64,000 bases of DNA from Deferribacter abyssi (GTDB lineage: Bacteria > Chrysiogenota > Deferribacteres > Deferribacterales > Deferribacteraceae), in contig NZ_JAQNCS010000010.1 in assembly GCF_049472655.1 (NCBI RefSeq), forward strand, positions 21,394 through 85,393. The letters run 5' to 3'. The first letter of the stretch is position 1; each line of letters opens with the position of its first letter. Under the pieces are notes generated by a model. That model saw only the letters and a program-made list of their open reading frames with translations, searched no databases and was not told the origin of the DNA. Shown here piece after piece: positions 17,110-26,055 of this stretch. The position numbers were made by a program, and so were the translations under genes.

Positions 17110-18178
17110 TAGTTATAGAGATAAGAAAACAGTTGATATTTTATTGACGCAGATAGGTAACATTAATGTAAAGCATAAATATAGGTTTATGGAGGTGTGT
17201 GGCACACATACTATGTCGATTTCAAGATTTGGATTAAGAACGTTGCTACCTGAAAATATTAATCTTATTTCTGGGCCAGGTTGTCCTGTCTGTGTAACAT
17301 CGCAGGGTGAAATAGATGCTATATTTGATTTGGTTAAAAATAATGATGTGATTATTGCAACTTATGGTGATTTACTTAAAGTTCCCGGTAGTAATGGTGA
17401 GAACTTGTACATGCTTCGTAGTATTGGATTTGATGTAAGAGTAATTTATTCTCCTTTGGATGTGATATCTATTGCTAAAAATACAGGTAAAGAAGTAGTA
17501 TTTTTAAGTATAGGGTTTGAGACGACAACACCAGCTTCTGCAGCTTTGGTGAAACAGTTAGTAAAAGAAAATATTAAAAATGTATCACTTTTTGTTATGA
17601 ATAAAACAATGCCAAGAGTTTTAGATTTTATAGCAAATCAGAAAGAAGTTATGGTTGATGGTTTTTTGTGCCCAGGTCATGTTTCTGCTATTACTGGTGA
17701 AAGATTATATGAACCATTGGTAAAAAGCGGTTTTGCCTGTGTGATTTCTGGCTTTGAACCTGTGGATATATTAATGAGTGTAAAATTATTAATGGAACAG
17801 GTAAATAAAGGAAAATTCTGGGTAGAGAATAATTATGGTAGAGTGGTAAAAAGTAATGGTAATGAACTGGCTATGAAGTTAATGTATGAAGTTTTTGAAG
17901 ATTGTGATGCTTGTTGGAGAGGGATTGGTATTATAGGAAAAAGTGGATTAAAGCTTAGAGATAACTATAAAGAATATGACGCAATCGAGAGATTTAATAT
18001 TTTTATTGATTATGATAAGTCCTTACCTGGATGTAGATGTGGTGATGTTTTATTAGGTAGGATAAATCCGACAGATTGTTCTTTTTATGGCAAAAGATGT
18101 ACTCCAGATAATCCTTTTGGCCCATGTATGGTTTCAAATGAAGGGTCTTGTGCCGCTTATTATAAATTTGGAGGATAA
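17090..18178 (+). CDS. hypD: Hydrogenase maturation protein HypD
   Basis: HypD is the 4Fe-4S scaffold on which the Fe(CN)2CO cofactor is built. The MEVCGTHTMSISRFGL block, GPGCPVCVT and the C-terminal cluster Cys residues (CRCGDVLLG, CSFYGKRC, GPCMVSNEGSC) are all visible. The start is ATG 17090 or ATG 17096; both overlap hypC. Full length at about 360 residues. Confidence 0.95.
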   Translation: MLMRLIDSYRDKKTVDILLTQIGNINVKHKYRFMEVCGTHTMSISRFGLRTLLPENINLISGPGCPVCVTSQGEIDAIFDLVKNNDVIIATYGDLLKVPGSNGENLYMLRSIGFDVRVIYSPLDVISIAKNTGKEVVFLSIGFETTTPASAALVKQLVKENIKNVSLFVMNKTMPRVLDFIANQKEVMVDGFLCPGHVSAITGERLYEPLVKSGFACVISGFEPVDILMSVKLLMEQVNKGKFWVENNYGRVVKSNGNELAMKLMYEVFEDCDACWRGIGIIGKSGLKLRDNYKEYDAIERFNIFIDYDKSLPGCRCGDVLLGRINPTDCSFYGKRCTPDNPFGPCMVSNEGSCAAYYKFGG

Positions 18179-18184
18179 AAAATA

Positions 18185-19168
18185 GTGGAGTTTATTAACA
18201 AAAATATTGGTAGTGGTGGTAAAGGTACTAATGACTTTATTAAGAATGTTATATTAGAATACTTTGGTAACAGTTTATTGGATGATTTAAGAGATGCTGC
18301 ACTAGTAAATATAGAAAAAAGTAAATTAATAATTAGTACAGATTCTTTTACAGTAATACCAGAGTTTTTTTCAGGAGGGGATATCGGAAAATTGTCTATT
18401 TATGGGACGTGCAATGATGTCGCAGTTAGTGGCGGTGTACCAAAATACTTGACATTATCACTGATTATTCCTGATGGATATAAAATGAAGAATCTATTGA
18501 AAATATTTGATTCAATGAGAAAAGCGATTAGCGATGTGGGTGTTAAAATTATAACTGGAGATACAAAAGTAATTGATGGAATAAACACTATAATTGTGAA
18601 TACAACAGGTTTTGGAGAACTTAGAAGTGATTTGAATTGTTACGATAGGATACAAATTGGTGATAAAGTGATTTTTTCTTCCGATATAGCAAGACATTCT
18701 GTTGCTGTATTAATTGCGAGGAGTGAATTAGGTTTTAGTAGTGATATTGAATCCGATTGTTGTAGTTTGTATGATGTGCTGAAAGAACTAGATTATAGAA
18801 GGATTAAGTTCGTTAGGGATGCTACTAGAGGTGGTGTGGCAGCAGTTTTGAATGAGATAACTGATAAAAGTGGTAAAGGATTTTTGATTCAAGAGCAGAA
18901 TGTTCCAATTTTAGAAAGTGTTAACTACTTTTGTGAGATGTTGGGCTTTGATCCTTTGCAAATGGCAAATGAAGGAGTTGCTGTTATTATTGTTGATAGT
19001 GATTATGCTGATGAAGCCCTTGAGTTAATAAGAAAAACGAAAAATGGTAAAAATGCAGCCATTGTTGGTGAAGTGACAGATTGTAAAAAAATAATTTTAG
19101 AAACTAAAGTTGGAGGTAAGAGGTATATTGAAATACCTACTGGTGAGCTTTTGCCTCGTATTTGTTAG
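18185..19168 (+). CDS. hypE: Hydrogenase maturation protein HypE
   Basis: HypE dehydrates the carbamoyl group on its own C-terminal Cys to make the cyanide ligand, working with HypF. The sequence has GSGGKGTNDFI near the start, STDSF and GGDIGKLSIYGTCNDVAVSG for ATP binding, and ends in PRIC, the expected modified Cys. It starts with GTG 6 bases after hypD. Its last 41 bases overlap the start of the next reading frame. Confidence 0.95.
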   Translation: MEFINKNIGSGGKGTNDFIKNVILEYFGNSLLDDLRDAALVNIEKSKLIISTDSFTVIPEFFSGGDIGKLSIYGTCNDVAVSGGVPKYLTLSLIIPDGYKMKNLLKIFDSMRKAISDVGVKIITGDTKVIDGINTIIVNTTGFGELRSDLNCYDRIQIGDKVIFSSDIARHSVAVLIARSELGFSSDIESDCCSLYDVLKELDYRRIKFVRDATRGGVAAVLNEITDKSGKGFLIQEQNVPILESVNYFCEMLGFDPLQMANEGVAVIIVDSDYADEALELIRKTKNGKNAAIVGEVTDCKKIILETKVGGKRYIEIPTGELLPRIC

Positions 19169-19364
19169 TGTAGTATCTTGTCGTTCAAAAAAATTTGATC
19201 TGATAGAGCAGAAGTGTGGTTTATGCCATAGTTCTGAAATTGTATATTTATCTAGAGGTATTAGTGACTGGAAAAGAGTATTGTATGCAATGAAACAACG
19301 CGGGTTGAATATTACACCTGCAGAGGAGAAAAAAATTTTAAAAATTCTTAATGAAATTAGATGA
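19128..19364 (+). CDS. Small monohaem cytochrome c-like lipoprotein
   Basis: Read from TTG 19128 the product is about 78 residues: a hydrophobic signal ending in a lipobox (SVVSC), then CGLCHSS, a haem c motif, and a short helical tail. A distal Met is present (YAMKQRG). AAGAGG lies 4 bases before the TTG and GGAGG a little further up. An earlier TTG at 19110 is possible. It overlaps the end of hypE by 41 bases. It may carry electrons at the outer face of a membrane. Confidence 0.65.
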   Translation: MKYLLVSFCLVFVSVVSCRSKKFDLIEQKCGLCHSSEIVYLSRGISDWKRVLYAMKQRGLNITPAEEKKILKILNEIR

Positions 19365-19370
19365 TTGTTA

Positions 19371-19398
19371 TTGATAAAGTTTAAAAATATGTTAAAAT
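19371..19398 (+). promoter_or_regulatory. Sigma-70-type promoter before hisI
   Basis: TTGATA at 19371-19376 and TAAAAT at 19393-19398 are separated by 16 bases. The predicted transcription start, about 7 bases after the -10 box, falls on the A of the hisI ATG at 19405. Confidence 0.6.
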
Positions 19399-19404
19399 TT
19401 TATT

Positions 19405-19746
19405 ATGAATGATTTAGCCTCTGTATTAGCAAAGGTTGATTGGGAAAAAATGGGTGGTTTGGTTCCTGTTATTGTACAGGATATTAATACTAAATCTGTG
19501 TTAATGCAAGCATATGTAGATCAGGAAGCCTTGAGGCTAACGATAAAAACAGGCAAGTGTCACTATTTTTCAAGAAGCAGAAAAACAATATGGCAAAAAG
19601 GGGAAACGTCTGGTAATATCCAATATATAAAAGAAATCTGTATAGATTGCGATGGCGATTGCATTTTGTATAAAATAGTTCAAAAAGGGGTTGCTTGTCA
19701 TACAGGAGAATATAGTTGTTTTTTTGAAAAGATATATGGGGAATAG
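19405..19746 (+). CDS. hisI: Phosphoribosyl-AMP cyclohydrolase
   Basis: HisI opens the purine ring of phosphoribosyl-AMP in histidine biosynthesis. The family blocks VLMQAYVDQEALRLTIKTG, HYFSRSRKTIWQKGETSGN and the metal-binding CIDCDGDC, plus GVACHTG, are all present. It is the single-domain form without HisE. There is no ribosome binding site before the ATG, and the promoter points at the ATG itself, so the mRNA may be leaderless. The gene stands alone, away from other his genes. Confidence 0.93.
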   Translation: MNDLASVLAKVDWEKMGGLVPVIVQDINTKSVLMQAYVDQEALRLTIKTGKCHYFSRSRKTIWQKGETSGNIQYIKEICIDCDGDCILYKIVQKGVACHTGEYSCFFEKIYGE

Positions 19747-19748
19747 TT

Positions 19749-20786
19749 ATGTTTAAGAAAAAGAATGTGATAGGTATTGATATTGGAAGTGATGCAATAA
19801 AAATAGTAGAGTTAAAAAGTAAAAAGAATGGTTTTGAGTTGGTAAGCGCAATTGTGGAAGATCTTCCGGAAGATGTTATTTCTGAAGGTTCTATTGTTGA
19901 TTATAATGAAGTTATAACAGCTATAATTAATGCATTTAAAAGAGGTAAGTTTAGTCACAAAAATGTTGGTACAGCTTTGAAAGGTAATGATGTAATAGTT
20001 AAAAGAGTACAGGCAAATGTGCCTGATCGTAAGTCTTTCGACGAAACTTTTAGATGGGATGCAGAGCAGTATATCCAAATGAACATTGAAGATGTAAATA
20101 TAGACTATGAAATAATAGGATTTGATGAGACTATTAATCAAGCAGATGTAATTTTAGCAGTTGCGAGAAAAGATTTAATTGCAGATGCTATTTCTGTGCT
20201 TGAATCTGCAAAATTAAAACCGACAGTTATTGATCTAGAAGTCTTTACATTGATGAATTGCTTTGAAGCTAACTATGGTAGAGAAGATGAAGTATCTTTA
20301 ATTATCAATATTGGGCATACGTCGACGTTAATGGTCTATATTAAAAATGGTCTTTATGAGTTTTCAAGAACTGTTGATTTTGGAGGAAAAAACTGTGTTG
20401 AGGAAATTCAGAAGAGAATGAATTATATTTATGAAGATGCAAGGTTGAAGCTTTTTGATAAAGAGTCTCTAGAATTTGATGATGACTTGAAAAATGCCGT
20501 TGAAGACTTTAATGAAAGGTTAGCAACAGAGATTAAAAATAGTATTAATTATTTTTACTCTAGCACGCAGATGGTTGTAAATAAAATATATGTTTGTGGT
20601 GGTGGGGCGAACATATATGGCTTAAGAGAGTATATAGAGAAATTTTGTGAGATTGAGTCGGTGTTTTTTAATCCATTTGCAAACTTTGAAATTGCAAAAA
20701 ATGTTGACCAGGATATGCTAAATAACAATTTGTATAGATTTAATGTTGCGTGTGGATTATCATTGAGAAGAGTGGATGAAAAATGA
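19749..20786 (+). CDS. pilM: Type IV pilus assembly ATPase-like protein PilM
   Basis: PilM is a cytoplasmic actin-like protein that binds the N-terminus of PilN. It shows the GIDIGSDAIKIVEL phosphate motif near the start, a second phosphate block (INIGHTSTLMVY) and the adenosine motif (VCGGGANIYGLREYIE). It is 345 residues and overlaps pilN by 4 bases. It heads the pilMNOPQ alignment-complex operon. Confidence 0.92.
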   Translation: MFKKKNVIGIDIGSDAIKIVELKSKKNGFELVSAIVEDLPEDVISEGSIVDYNEVITAIINAFKRGKFSHKNVGTALKGNDVIVKRVQANVPDRKSFDETFRWDAEQYIQMNIEDVNIDYEIIGFDETINQADVILAVARKDLIADAISVLESAKLKPTVIDLEVFTLMNCFEANYGREDEVSLIINIGHTSTLMVYIKNGLYEFSRTVDFGGKNCVEEIQKRMNYIYEDARLKLFDKESLEFDDDLKNAVEDFNERLATEIKNSINYFYSSTQMVVNKIYVCGGGANIYGLREYIEKFCEIESVFFNPFANFEIAKNVDQDMLNNNLYRFNVACGLSLRRVDEK

Positions 20787-21328
20787 TAAGGATTAATTTA
20801 TTACCTAAGAAGAAAAAGTTTCGCTTGCAAGGGATTTATTTAGAGCTGGTTGTTTTCTTCCTTTTAATATTATCGATTGTTGTTGGTATTGTTAGTGTTA
20901 ATGCTAAGTTAAAAGAACAACAGAGTTTAATCAAAAGTGAGATATCTCGTTTAGAGACTGAACTTAGAAAGTTACGTAAGGTTGATAGGGAGGTAAAAGC
21001 ATTAAAAAAGCGTAAAGCTGAGTTACAGAAGAAAATTGATTTAGTTGTAAAGTTAAAGGAGGGACAAAAAGAGTATTATAAGATTCTTACAAGTCTAGAA
21101 AAATCATTACCTCAAGATGTTTGGATTAGGAAGCTTAATTACGCTAGAGGTCAGATAAATCTTGAAGTTTCATCACTGAGAAGCACATCAGTTAATGAAT
21201 TTATTATAAATATGTATAGAAGCGATATCTTTTCTCAAGTTGATTTAAAAATAGTAAGAAAAAATCAAGTAGAAGGGATAGATATTAATAGTTTTACAAT
21301 TACAGCAAAAGTGAATTTAGGTGGATAG
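20783..21328 (+). CDS. pilN: Type IV pilus inner-membrane protein PilN
   Basis: The product begins MIRINLLPKKKKF, the conserved PilN tail that binds PilM, followed by one membrane helix (about residues 18-42), a coiled coil and a small periplasmic ferredoxin-like domain. At 181 residues it is of normal size. It overlaps pilM and sits 2 bases before pilO. Confidence 0.88.
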   Translation: MIRINLLPKKKKFRLQGIYLELVVFFLLILSIVVGIVSVNAKLKEQQSLIKSEISRLETELRKLRKVDREVKALKKRKAELQKKIDLVVKLKEGQKEYYKILTSLEKSLPQDVWIRKLNYARGQINLEVSSLRSTSVNEFIINMYRSDIFSQVDLKIVRKNQVEGIDINSFTITAKVNLGG

Positions 21329-21330
21329 TT

Positions 21331-21912
21331 ATGATAAAAAAAATATCTAATATCCCATTAAAGTTTAGGATAGTAATTGAACTTGCTATTATTGTTATAG
21401 TTATTACTGTGTATTATTTTATGTCATATAAGCCTCAGGTTGAAGAAATTAGTAGGTTAAAGAAACGTTATGATTCATTAGCTCTTTCAGTTTCAAGGCT
21501 AAAACCAGTCGTTTTGAGCTATAAAAAATTTAAAAAAGAGTTTGAAATTATCAATGAGCAATTCAGTAAAGTCCTCAAAATCCTTCCAAATGAAAAGAAA
21601 TATAATGTATTGTATGATCAACTTGTTGGATTAGCTGAAAAAAATGGAATCAAAGTATCTCTTTTTCAACCAACTGGTATTAGAAAAATTGATGACTTTC
21701 ACTCTTCTGTAAACTTTAATATGAATTTGGAATGCAGTTTTATAGATTTAGTCAACTTTATGTATAGAATTAACTTTCTGGATAAGATTATAAATATTAA
21801 CTCATTGAGTATTAATCCTATAAAGGATAAAGAAGGTAATTTAATTCTTAAGACTAACATGGGGATGAATTCTTATATGTTTAATGTGCCTGCTAATGGA
21901 GCTGCAAAATGA
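21331..21912 (+). CDS. pilO: Type IV pilus inner-membrane protein PilO
   Basis: The layout is that of PilO: a short cytoplasmic end, one membrane helix (about residues 14-32), a coiled coil and a periplasmic domain with the LVGLAEKNGIKVSLFQP-type fold. PilO pairs with PilN in the inner membrane. It overlaps pilP by 4 bases. Sequence conservation is low, so the call leans on order and topology. Confidence 0.85.
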   Translation: MIKKISNIPLKFRIVIELAIIVIVITVYYFMSYKPQVEEISRLKKRYDSLALSVSRLKPVVLSYKKFKKEFEIINEQFSKVLKILPNEKKYNVLYDQLVGLAEKNGIKVSLFQPTGIRKIDDFHSSVNFNMNLECSFIDLVNFMYRINFLDKIININSLSINPIKDKEGNLILKTNMGMNSYMFNVPANGAAK

Positions 21913-22439
21913 CAAAATATTTGATTGGGTTAGTAACCTTAATAATTTTTGTTTCCGTAGGTTGTAACAGTACTGATATTGAATTTAAACCTCAAAGAAA
22001 GCCAGTAAAGGTAAAACAAGAAAAATTTGAGATTGATAATGAAACATTAACAAAACAAGAAGAAAGATTAAAAGAAGTTTTTTCTAAGAATTATAAACCA
22101 CTTAAGTATGAGGCCGCTAGAGATCCATTCTTATCTGTTGTTGAATTGTATAAAGATAGTAAAGATATTGATAACCAAGGGAATCCTCTTTTTAAAGTCA
22201 GTTTAGATCAAATAAAACTTGTAGGGATTCTTAAAAGCACTTTTGGTAATATCGGAGTGTTAGATATTAGAGGAAATAATTATTACGTTAAAGTTGGTGA
22301 TGAAATTGGTGTAAATAGAGGTAAAATAATTTCTGTGAGTGAGAATATGATTGTGGTAAGACAAACCGAAAGAGATATATTTGGTAATATCAGAACTGAT
22401 ATTAAAGAGATATATTTAACCCAGAAGGAGGGTAAATAA
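21909..22439 (+). CDS. pilP: Type IV pilus lipoprotein PilP
   Basis: The N-terminal signal ends in a lipobox (VSVGC), giving an inner-membrane lipoprotein. A disordered basic stretch and then the PilP beta domain follow (FKVSLDQIKLVGILKS, GVLDIRGNNYYVKVGDEIG). PilP links PilNO to the PilQ secretin. It is 176 residues and its stop abuts the start of pilQ. Confidence 0.88.
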   Translation: MTKYLIGLVTLIIFVSVGCNSTDIEFKPQRKPVKVKQEKFEIDNETLTKQEERLKEVFSKNYKPLKYEAARDPFLSVVELYKDSKDIDNQGNPLFKVSLDQIKLVGILKSTFGNIGVLDIRGNNYYVKVGDEIGVNRGKIISVSENMIVVRQTERDIFGNIRTDIKEIYLTQKEGK

Positions 22440-24826
22440 TGAAGTTATATATTAAGTTTTTAGGTATTTTAACGTTGCTATTTTTGTTTTCGTGTGCCCA
22501 GAAGACTGTGGAAGTAAAACATGTAAATGAAATAGAAACATTTGAAATATTTAAAATTAATAATGAATATAGAGCTGAGATGTCAACAAATTATAAGAGT
22601 GATATAAAAGTTTTTTATGGAAAAGAACCATATAGATTAATAATTTTAGTGCCTAATTGTAATGTGAGTTCTAAGTTGTTAAATTACAAATATAATGATG
22701 ATAACATTAAATCTGTATTGATTTATAAAGATATATATGGTGCTAGTGTTGAAATACTTTTAAATAAAGATATTAGATATAAATATAAAATTGATAATAA
22801 TAAGTTATTATTATCATTTATGCCTATAACTGTAGAGGAGAAAGAAGTAGGAAAGACTTTGAACTATTCTGAACCTCTTACAGAAGATATTTTGGTGGGG
22901 AATAAATTTCTTGGTATTGAAAATTCTTCAGATTATTCCAATTTATTACTTAAAATTAAATTAAATGGTGTTGTTAGGTATGATTACGGTTACTTGGATA
23001 ATGATTATTTATATGTTGATATATTTGATGTTAAAAATATTAGTGGGAAGAAATTTTTTAGTTTTAATAATGGATTGGTAAAATATGTTAAAGTAGGTGA
23101 GTATTATCCACCTCAAAAGGTGAGGTTGTTGATAAAACTTATTAATCCTGTAACAATATTTGCTGCTCAAAATAGAAACTACCTCATTTTATCAAATAAT
23201 TTTGAAAAACTTCCAAATGAACAGAAATATTTAGTGGGGATTGAAACTATATCGGTTAAGAATTTCCAAAGTATAATTGTAAAAACTACTGGTAGAGTTA
23301 ATTTTGTAAAAAAAATTGTAAATGGTAATTTATTATTAGTTTTTGATGATAATATTAAAATTCTTAAAAAAGTAAAAAATATAATTAGCTTTAATGAAAA
23401 ATCACCATTTAAATATTTAAAAATTGTAAACTATGAAGGTAAAACAGCAATATTAATTGTACCAAATGGATATGAAGTATATGCCAATGTTGAAACAGCT
23501 CCTGAAGGTATATTAATTAGTGGTAGTTTTGAGAATTTTAGCAAAGCAACAGTGAAATTCAGTAAAGGACTAGAGCTTTTAGAGTCTAGAAAAGATAAGA
23601 AAAATGTAAACAAAGTTGATTTAATCACACTTAATATTAAAGATATGGATGTTCGTGAAGCAATTAAACTTATATATTTTGGTAGGAAAAAGAATCTTGT
23701 GTTTGGGAATGGAGTAAGCGGAAAGGCTACGCTTTTTGTAAAAGATATTCCTTATACGCAGGCATTGGAGGTTATTTTAAAAGAAAATAACCTAGTAAAG
23801 ATTGAAGATGATAATTTGGTTTGGATCATAACAAAACAGAGATATGCTGCTATGAAAGCAGAAGAAATCAATAAAATCAAAGAAAAAGAAGCTATCAGAA
23901 AAGTTGAGCCGTTGGTGACAGAAACTCTACCGGTAAATTTTTCTGAAGCATCAGCATTTTCAGCAATAATAAAATCGGTATTAAGTGAAAGAGGTAGACT
24001 TGAAATTAACTCTAGAACTAATAGTTTTGTGATTACTGATATAAAATCGTCAATTGATAAAGCGCGTGAATTGTTAAAAGAGCTTGACAAGAAAACTCCA
24101 CAAGTAACAATTGAAGCAAGAATAGTTGAAGTTTTAGATACAAATAATATTAACTTGGGTATCCAATGGGGTGGAAATTACAATGTTAATTCTACATCTA
24201 TTAATTTTCCAAATACAATCACAATTAATGGTAATACGGGAACTACTGGGATTGGTGGATCTGGATATATAGTAAATTTACCTGTTGGTACCCCAGCAGG
24301 GGCATTGGCATTGTCACTTGGTAATTTATCTAGGACTTTTAATTTAGATGTAGCTTTGTCTGCTCTTGAAAGTCAAAATAAGGTAAGAACTATTTCTAGT
24401 CCAAGAATTACTACATTAAATAATCAAGAAGCTGAAATCAAAAGTGGTGGAACTGCTATTATTGTACCTACAGGTGACAATACTGAAACTCAAGAGGTTG
24501 ATGTTGGTATTAAACTAAAAATTAAACCACATATTACTCAAAATGGGATGGTATTTTTGGATATTGAAGTTGAAAAGAGTTCTTTAGGTTCAGTTACTGC
24601 GAATACAGCTACTACTGAAGAGAAAAAGGCTAAAACACAGGTGTTATTAGAGAACGGGGAAACAACAGTAATAGGTGGTATATATGAAGATGAAAAATCT
24701 GAAGTGTACCAAGGTGTTCCGTTTTTAAGCAAAATACCGATAATCGGTGCATTATTTAGAGCAAAATCGAATACAGCAACCAAAAAGGAGTTATTAGTAT
24801 TTATAACACCTAAAATTGTAGAGTAA
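22439..24826 (+). CDS. pilQ: Type IV pilus secretin PilQ
   Basis: PilQ is the outer-membrane pore for the pilus. The 795-residue protein starts with a signal that ends in LFSC, so it may be a lipoprotein. It then has a long N-terminal region likely made of AMIN-type domains, the N0 domain (about residues 398-450, DMDVREAIKLIYFGRKKNLV), an N1 domain (LPVNFSEASAFSAIIKSVL), and the C-terminal secretin core with VGIKLKIKPHI and GVPFLSKIPIIGALFR. Confidence 0.93.
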   Translation: MKLYIKFLGILTLLFLFSCAQKTVEVKHVNEIETFEIFKINNEYRAEMSTNYKSDIKVFYGKEPYRLIILVPNCNVSSKLLNYKYNDDNIKSVLIYKDIYGASVEILLNKDIRYKYKIDNNKLLLSFMPITVEEKEVGKTLNYSEPLTEDILVGNKFLGIENSSDYSNLLLKIKLNGVVRYDYGYLDNDYLYVDIFDVKNISGKKFFSFNNGLVKYVKVGEYYPPQKVRLLIKLINPVTIFAAQNRNYLILSNNFEKLPNEQKYLVGIETISVKNFQSIIVKTTGRVNFVKKIVNGNLLLVFDDNIKILKKVKNIISFNEKSPFKYLKIVNYEGKTAILIVPNGYEVYANVETAPEGILISGSFENFSKATVKFSKGLELLESRKDKKNVNKVDLITLNIKDMDVREAIKLIYFGRKKNLVFGNGVSGKATLFVKDIPYTQALEVILKENNLVKIEDDNLVWIITKQRYAAMKAEEINKIKEKEAIRKVEPLVTETLPVNFSEASAFSAIIKSVLSERGRLEINSRTNSFVITDIKSSIDKARELLKELDKKTPQVTIEARIVEVLDTNNINLGIQWGGNYNVNSTSINFPNTITINGNTGTTGIGGSGYIVNLPVGTPAGALALSLGNLSRTFNLDVALSALESQNKVRTISSPRITTLNNQEAEIKSGGTAIIVPTGDNTETQEVDVGIKLKIKPHITQNGMVFLDIEVEKSSLGSVTANTATTEEKKAKTQVLLENGETTVIGGIYEDEKSEVYQGVPFLSKIPIIGALFRAKSNTATKKELLVFITPKIVE

Positions 24827-25933
24827 ATGAAAATTTTTTTGGTAACAGGTGAAGAATCTGGAGATATACATGCATCAAATATGATCCGTCATCTTTCACT
24901 GATGGCGGATTTTTCTTTATATGGTACAGGTGGAGATAGATTAAAAGATCTTGGCCAGATACAATATTTTCATATAAATGACATGTCCATAATAGGTATA
25001 GATGGTATCATCCGTAAAATTCCGTTTATTATAAATTTATTCAAAACATTGAAAAGAAAGCTTTTAGAAGTTATGCCTGATGTTGTAATTTTAGTAGATT
25101 ATCCTGGATTTAATCTTAGATTTGCAAAATTTGCAAAAGAAAATGGTTTTAGAGTTATATATTATATTGCTCCTCAGGTTTGGGCGTGGCATTATAGTAG
25201 AATAGAAAAAATTAAAAGATATGTTGATTTAGTTTTATGTATATTACCTTTTGAGGAAAACTTATTTAAAGAAGAAGGGATAAATGCTAAATTTGTTGGA
25301 AATCCTATTATTGATAATATGAAATATAAAATTAATAATAGAAGTGATTTTATGAATTTATTTTCATTAAATAAGGATAAAAGGATTATAGGAGTTCTAC
25401 CAGGTAGTAGAGTTAAAGAAATAAAATCATTAATGCCAGTTATAATGCAAGCCATCAAAAACCTTAAAAATGAATTCCAGTTTGTAATAGCTAAAGCTGA
25501 TAATGTGGATAAACTAATCTTGCATTCATATGTTGATAAAGAAAAAATTCCAATTGCAACAGGTTATAATTATGATGTAATGAAATATTCGGACTTGTTG
25601 TGGGTTTGCTCTGGTACTGCTACGCTTGAAAGTGCTATTATTGGCACTCCGTTAATTCTTATTTACAAAGTTGGGAAAATTACAGAGATGCTTGGGAAAT
25701 TATTTATTAAAACAAAATATATTGGTCTTCCTAATATTGTGACTGATAAAGAGGTTGTCCCTGAGTTGTTGCAAAACAGTTTAATTCCAGAAAATTTGAT
25801 CGATTATACCTTTAAATTAATTGATAACTATGAGTATTATAAGAGTGAGTTGTCGAAAATTGGAGAAATTTTTTCCATTTATAATCCCTCCCAGCAAGCT
25901 GCTCAGGAAATATATTCCTTTTTAAATAGTTAA
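24827..25933 (+). CDS. lpxB: Lipid-A-disaccharide synthase
   Basis: LpxB joins two acylated glucosamine units in lipid A synthesis, so the organism should have an LPS-type outer membrane. The N-terminal TGEESGDIHASNMI and the YYIAPQVWAWHYSRI blocks are diagnostic, and CSGTATLESAI near residue 263 is the donor-binding part. The ATG starts directly after the pilQ stop. A stretch of about 120 bases without a gene follows. Confidence 0.93.
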   Translation: MKIFLVTGEESGDIHASNMIRHLSLMADFSLYGTGGDRLKDLGQIQYFHINDMSIIGIDGIIRKIPFIINLFKTLKRKLLEVMPDVVILVDYPGFNLRFAKFAKENGFRVIYYIAPQVWAWHYSRIEKIKRYVDLVLCILPFEENLFKEEGINAKFVGNPIIDNMKYKINNRSDFMNLFSLNKDKRIIGVLPGSRVKEIKSLMPVIMQAIKNLKNEFQFVIAKADNVDKLILHSYVDKEKIPIATGYNYDVMKYSDLLWVCSGTATLESAIIGTPLILIYKVGKITEMLGKLFIKTKYIGLPNIVTDKEVVPELLQNSLIPENLIDYTFKLIDNYEYYKSELSKIGEIFSIYNPSQQAAQEIYSFLNS

Positions 25934-26055
25934 TTTCTTGAAATTATTTTCTATTATTTATTAATAAGTTGTCCTGCTAGATGTTTCGCAGTGTTTTAAA
26001 GTGAAATTAATAAATATTGGCATTTATTTTTCTATGTATATGGTGGAGGTGTGCT

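Noticed and set aside
25934..26055. Possible sigma-54 or sigma-28 promoter before fliK
   Set aside because: TTGGCA is present but the matching -12 GC element is not; no good sigma-28 box was found.
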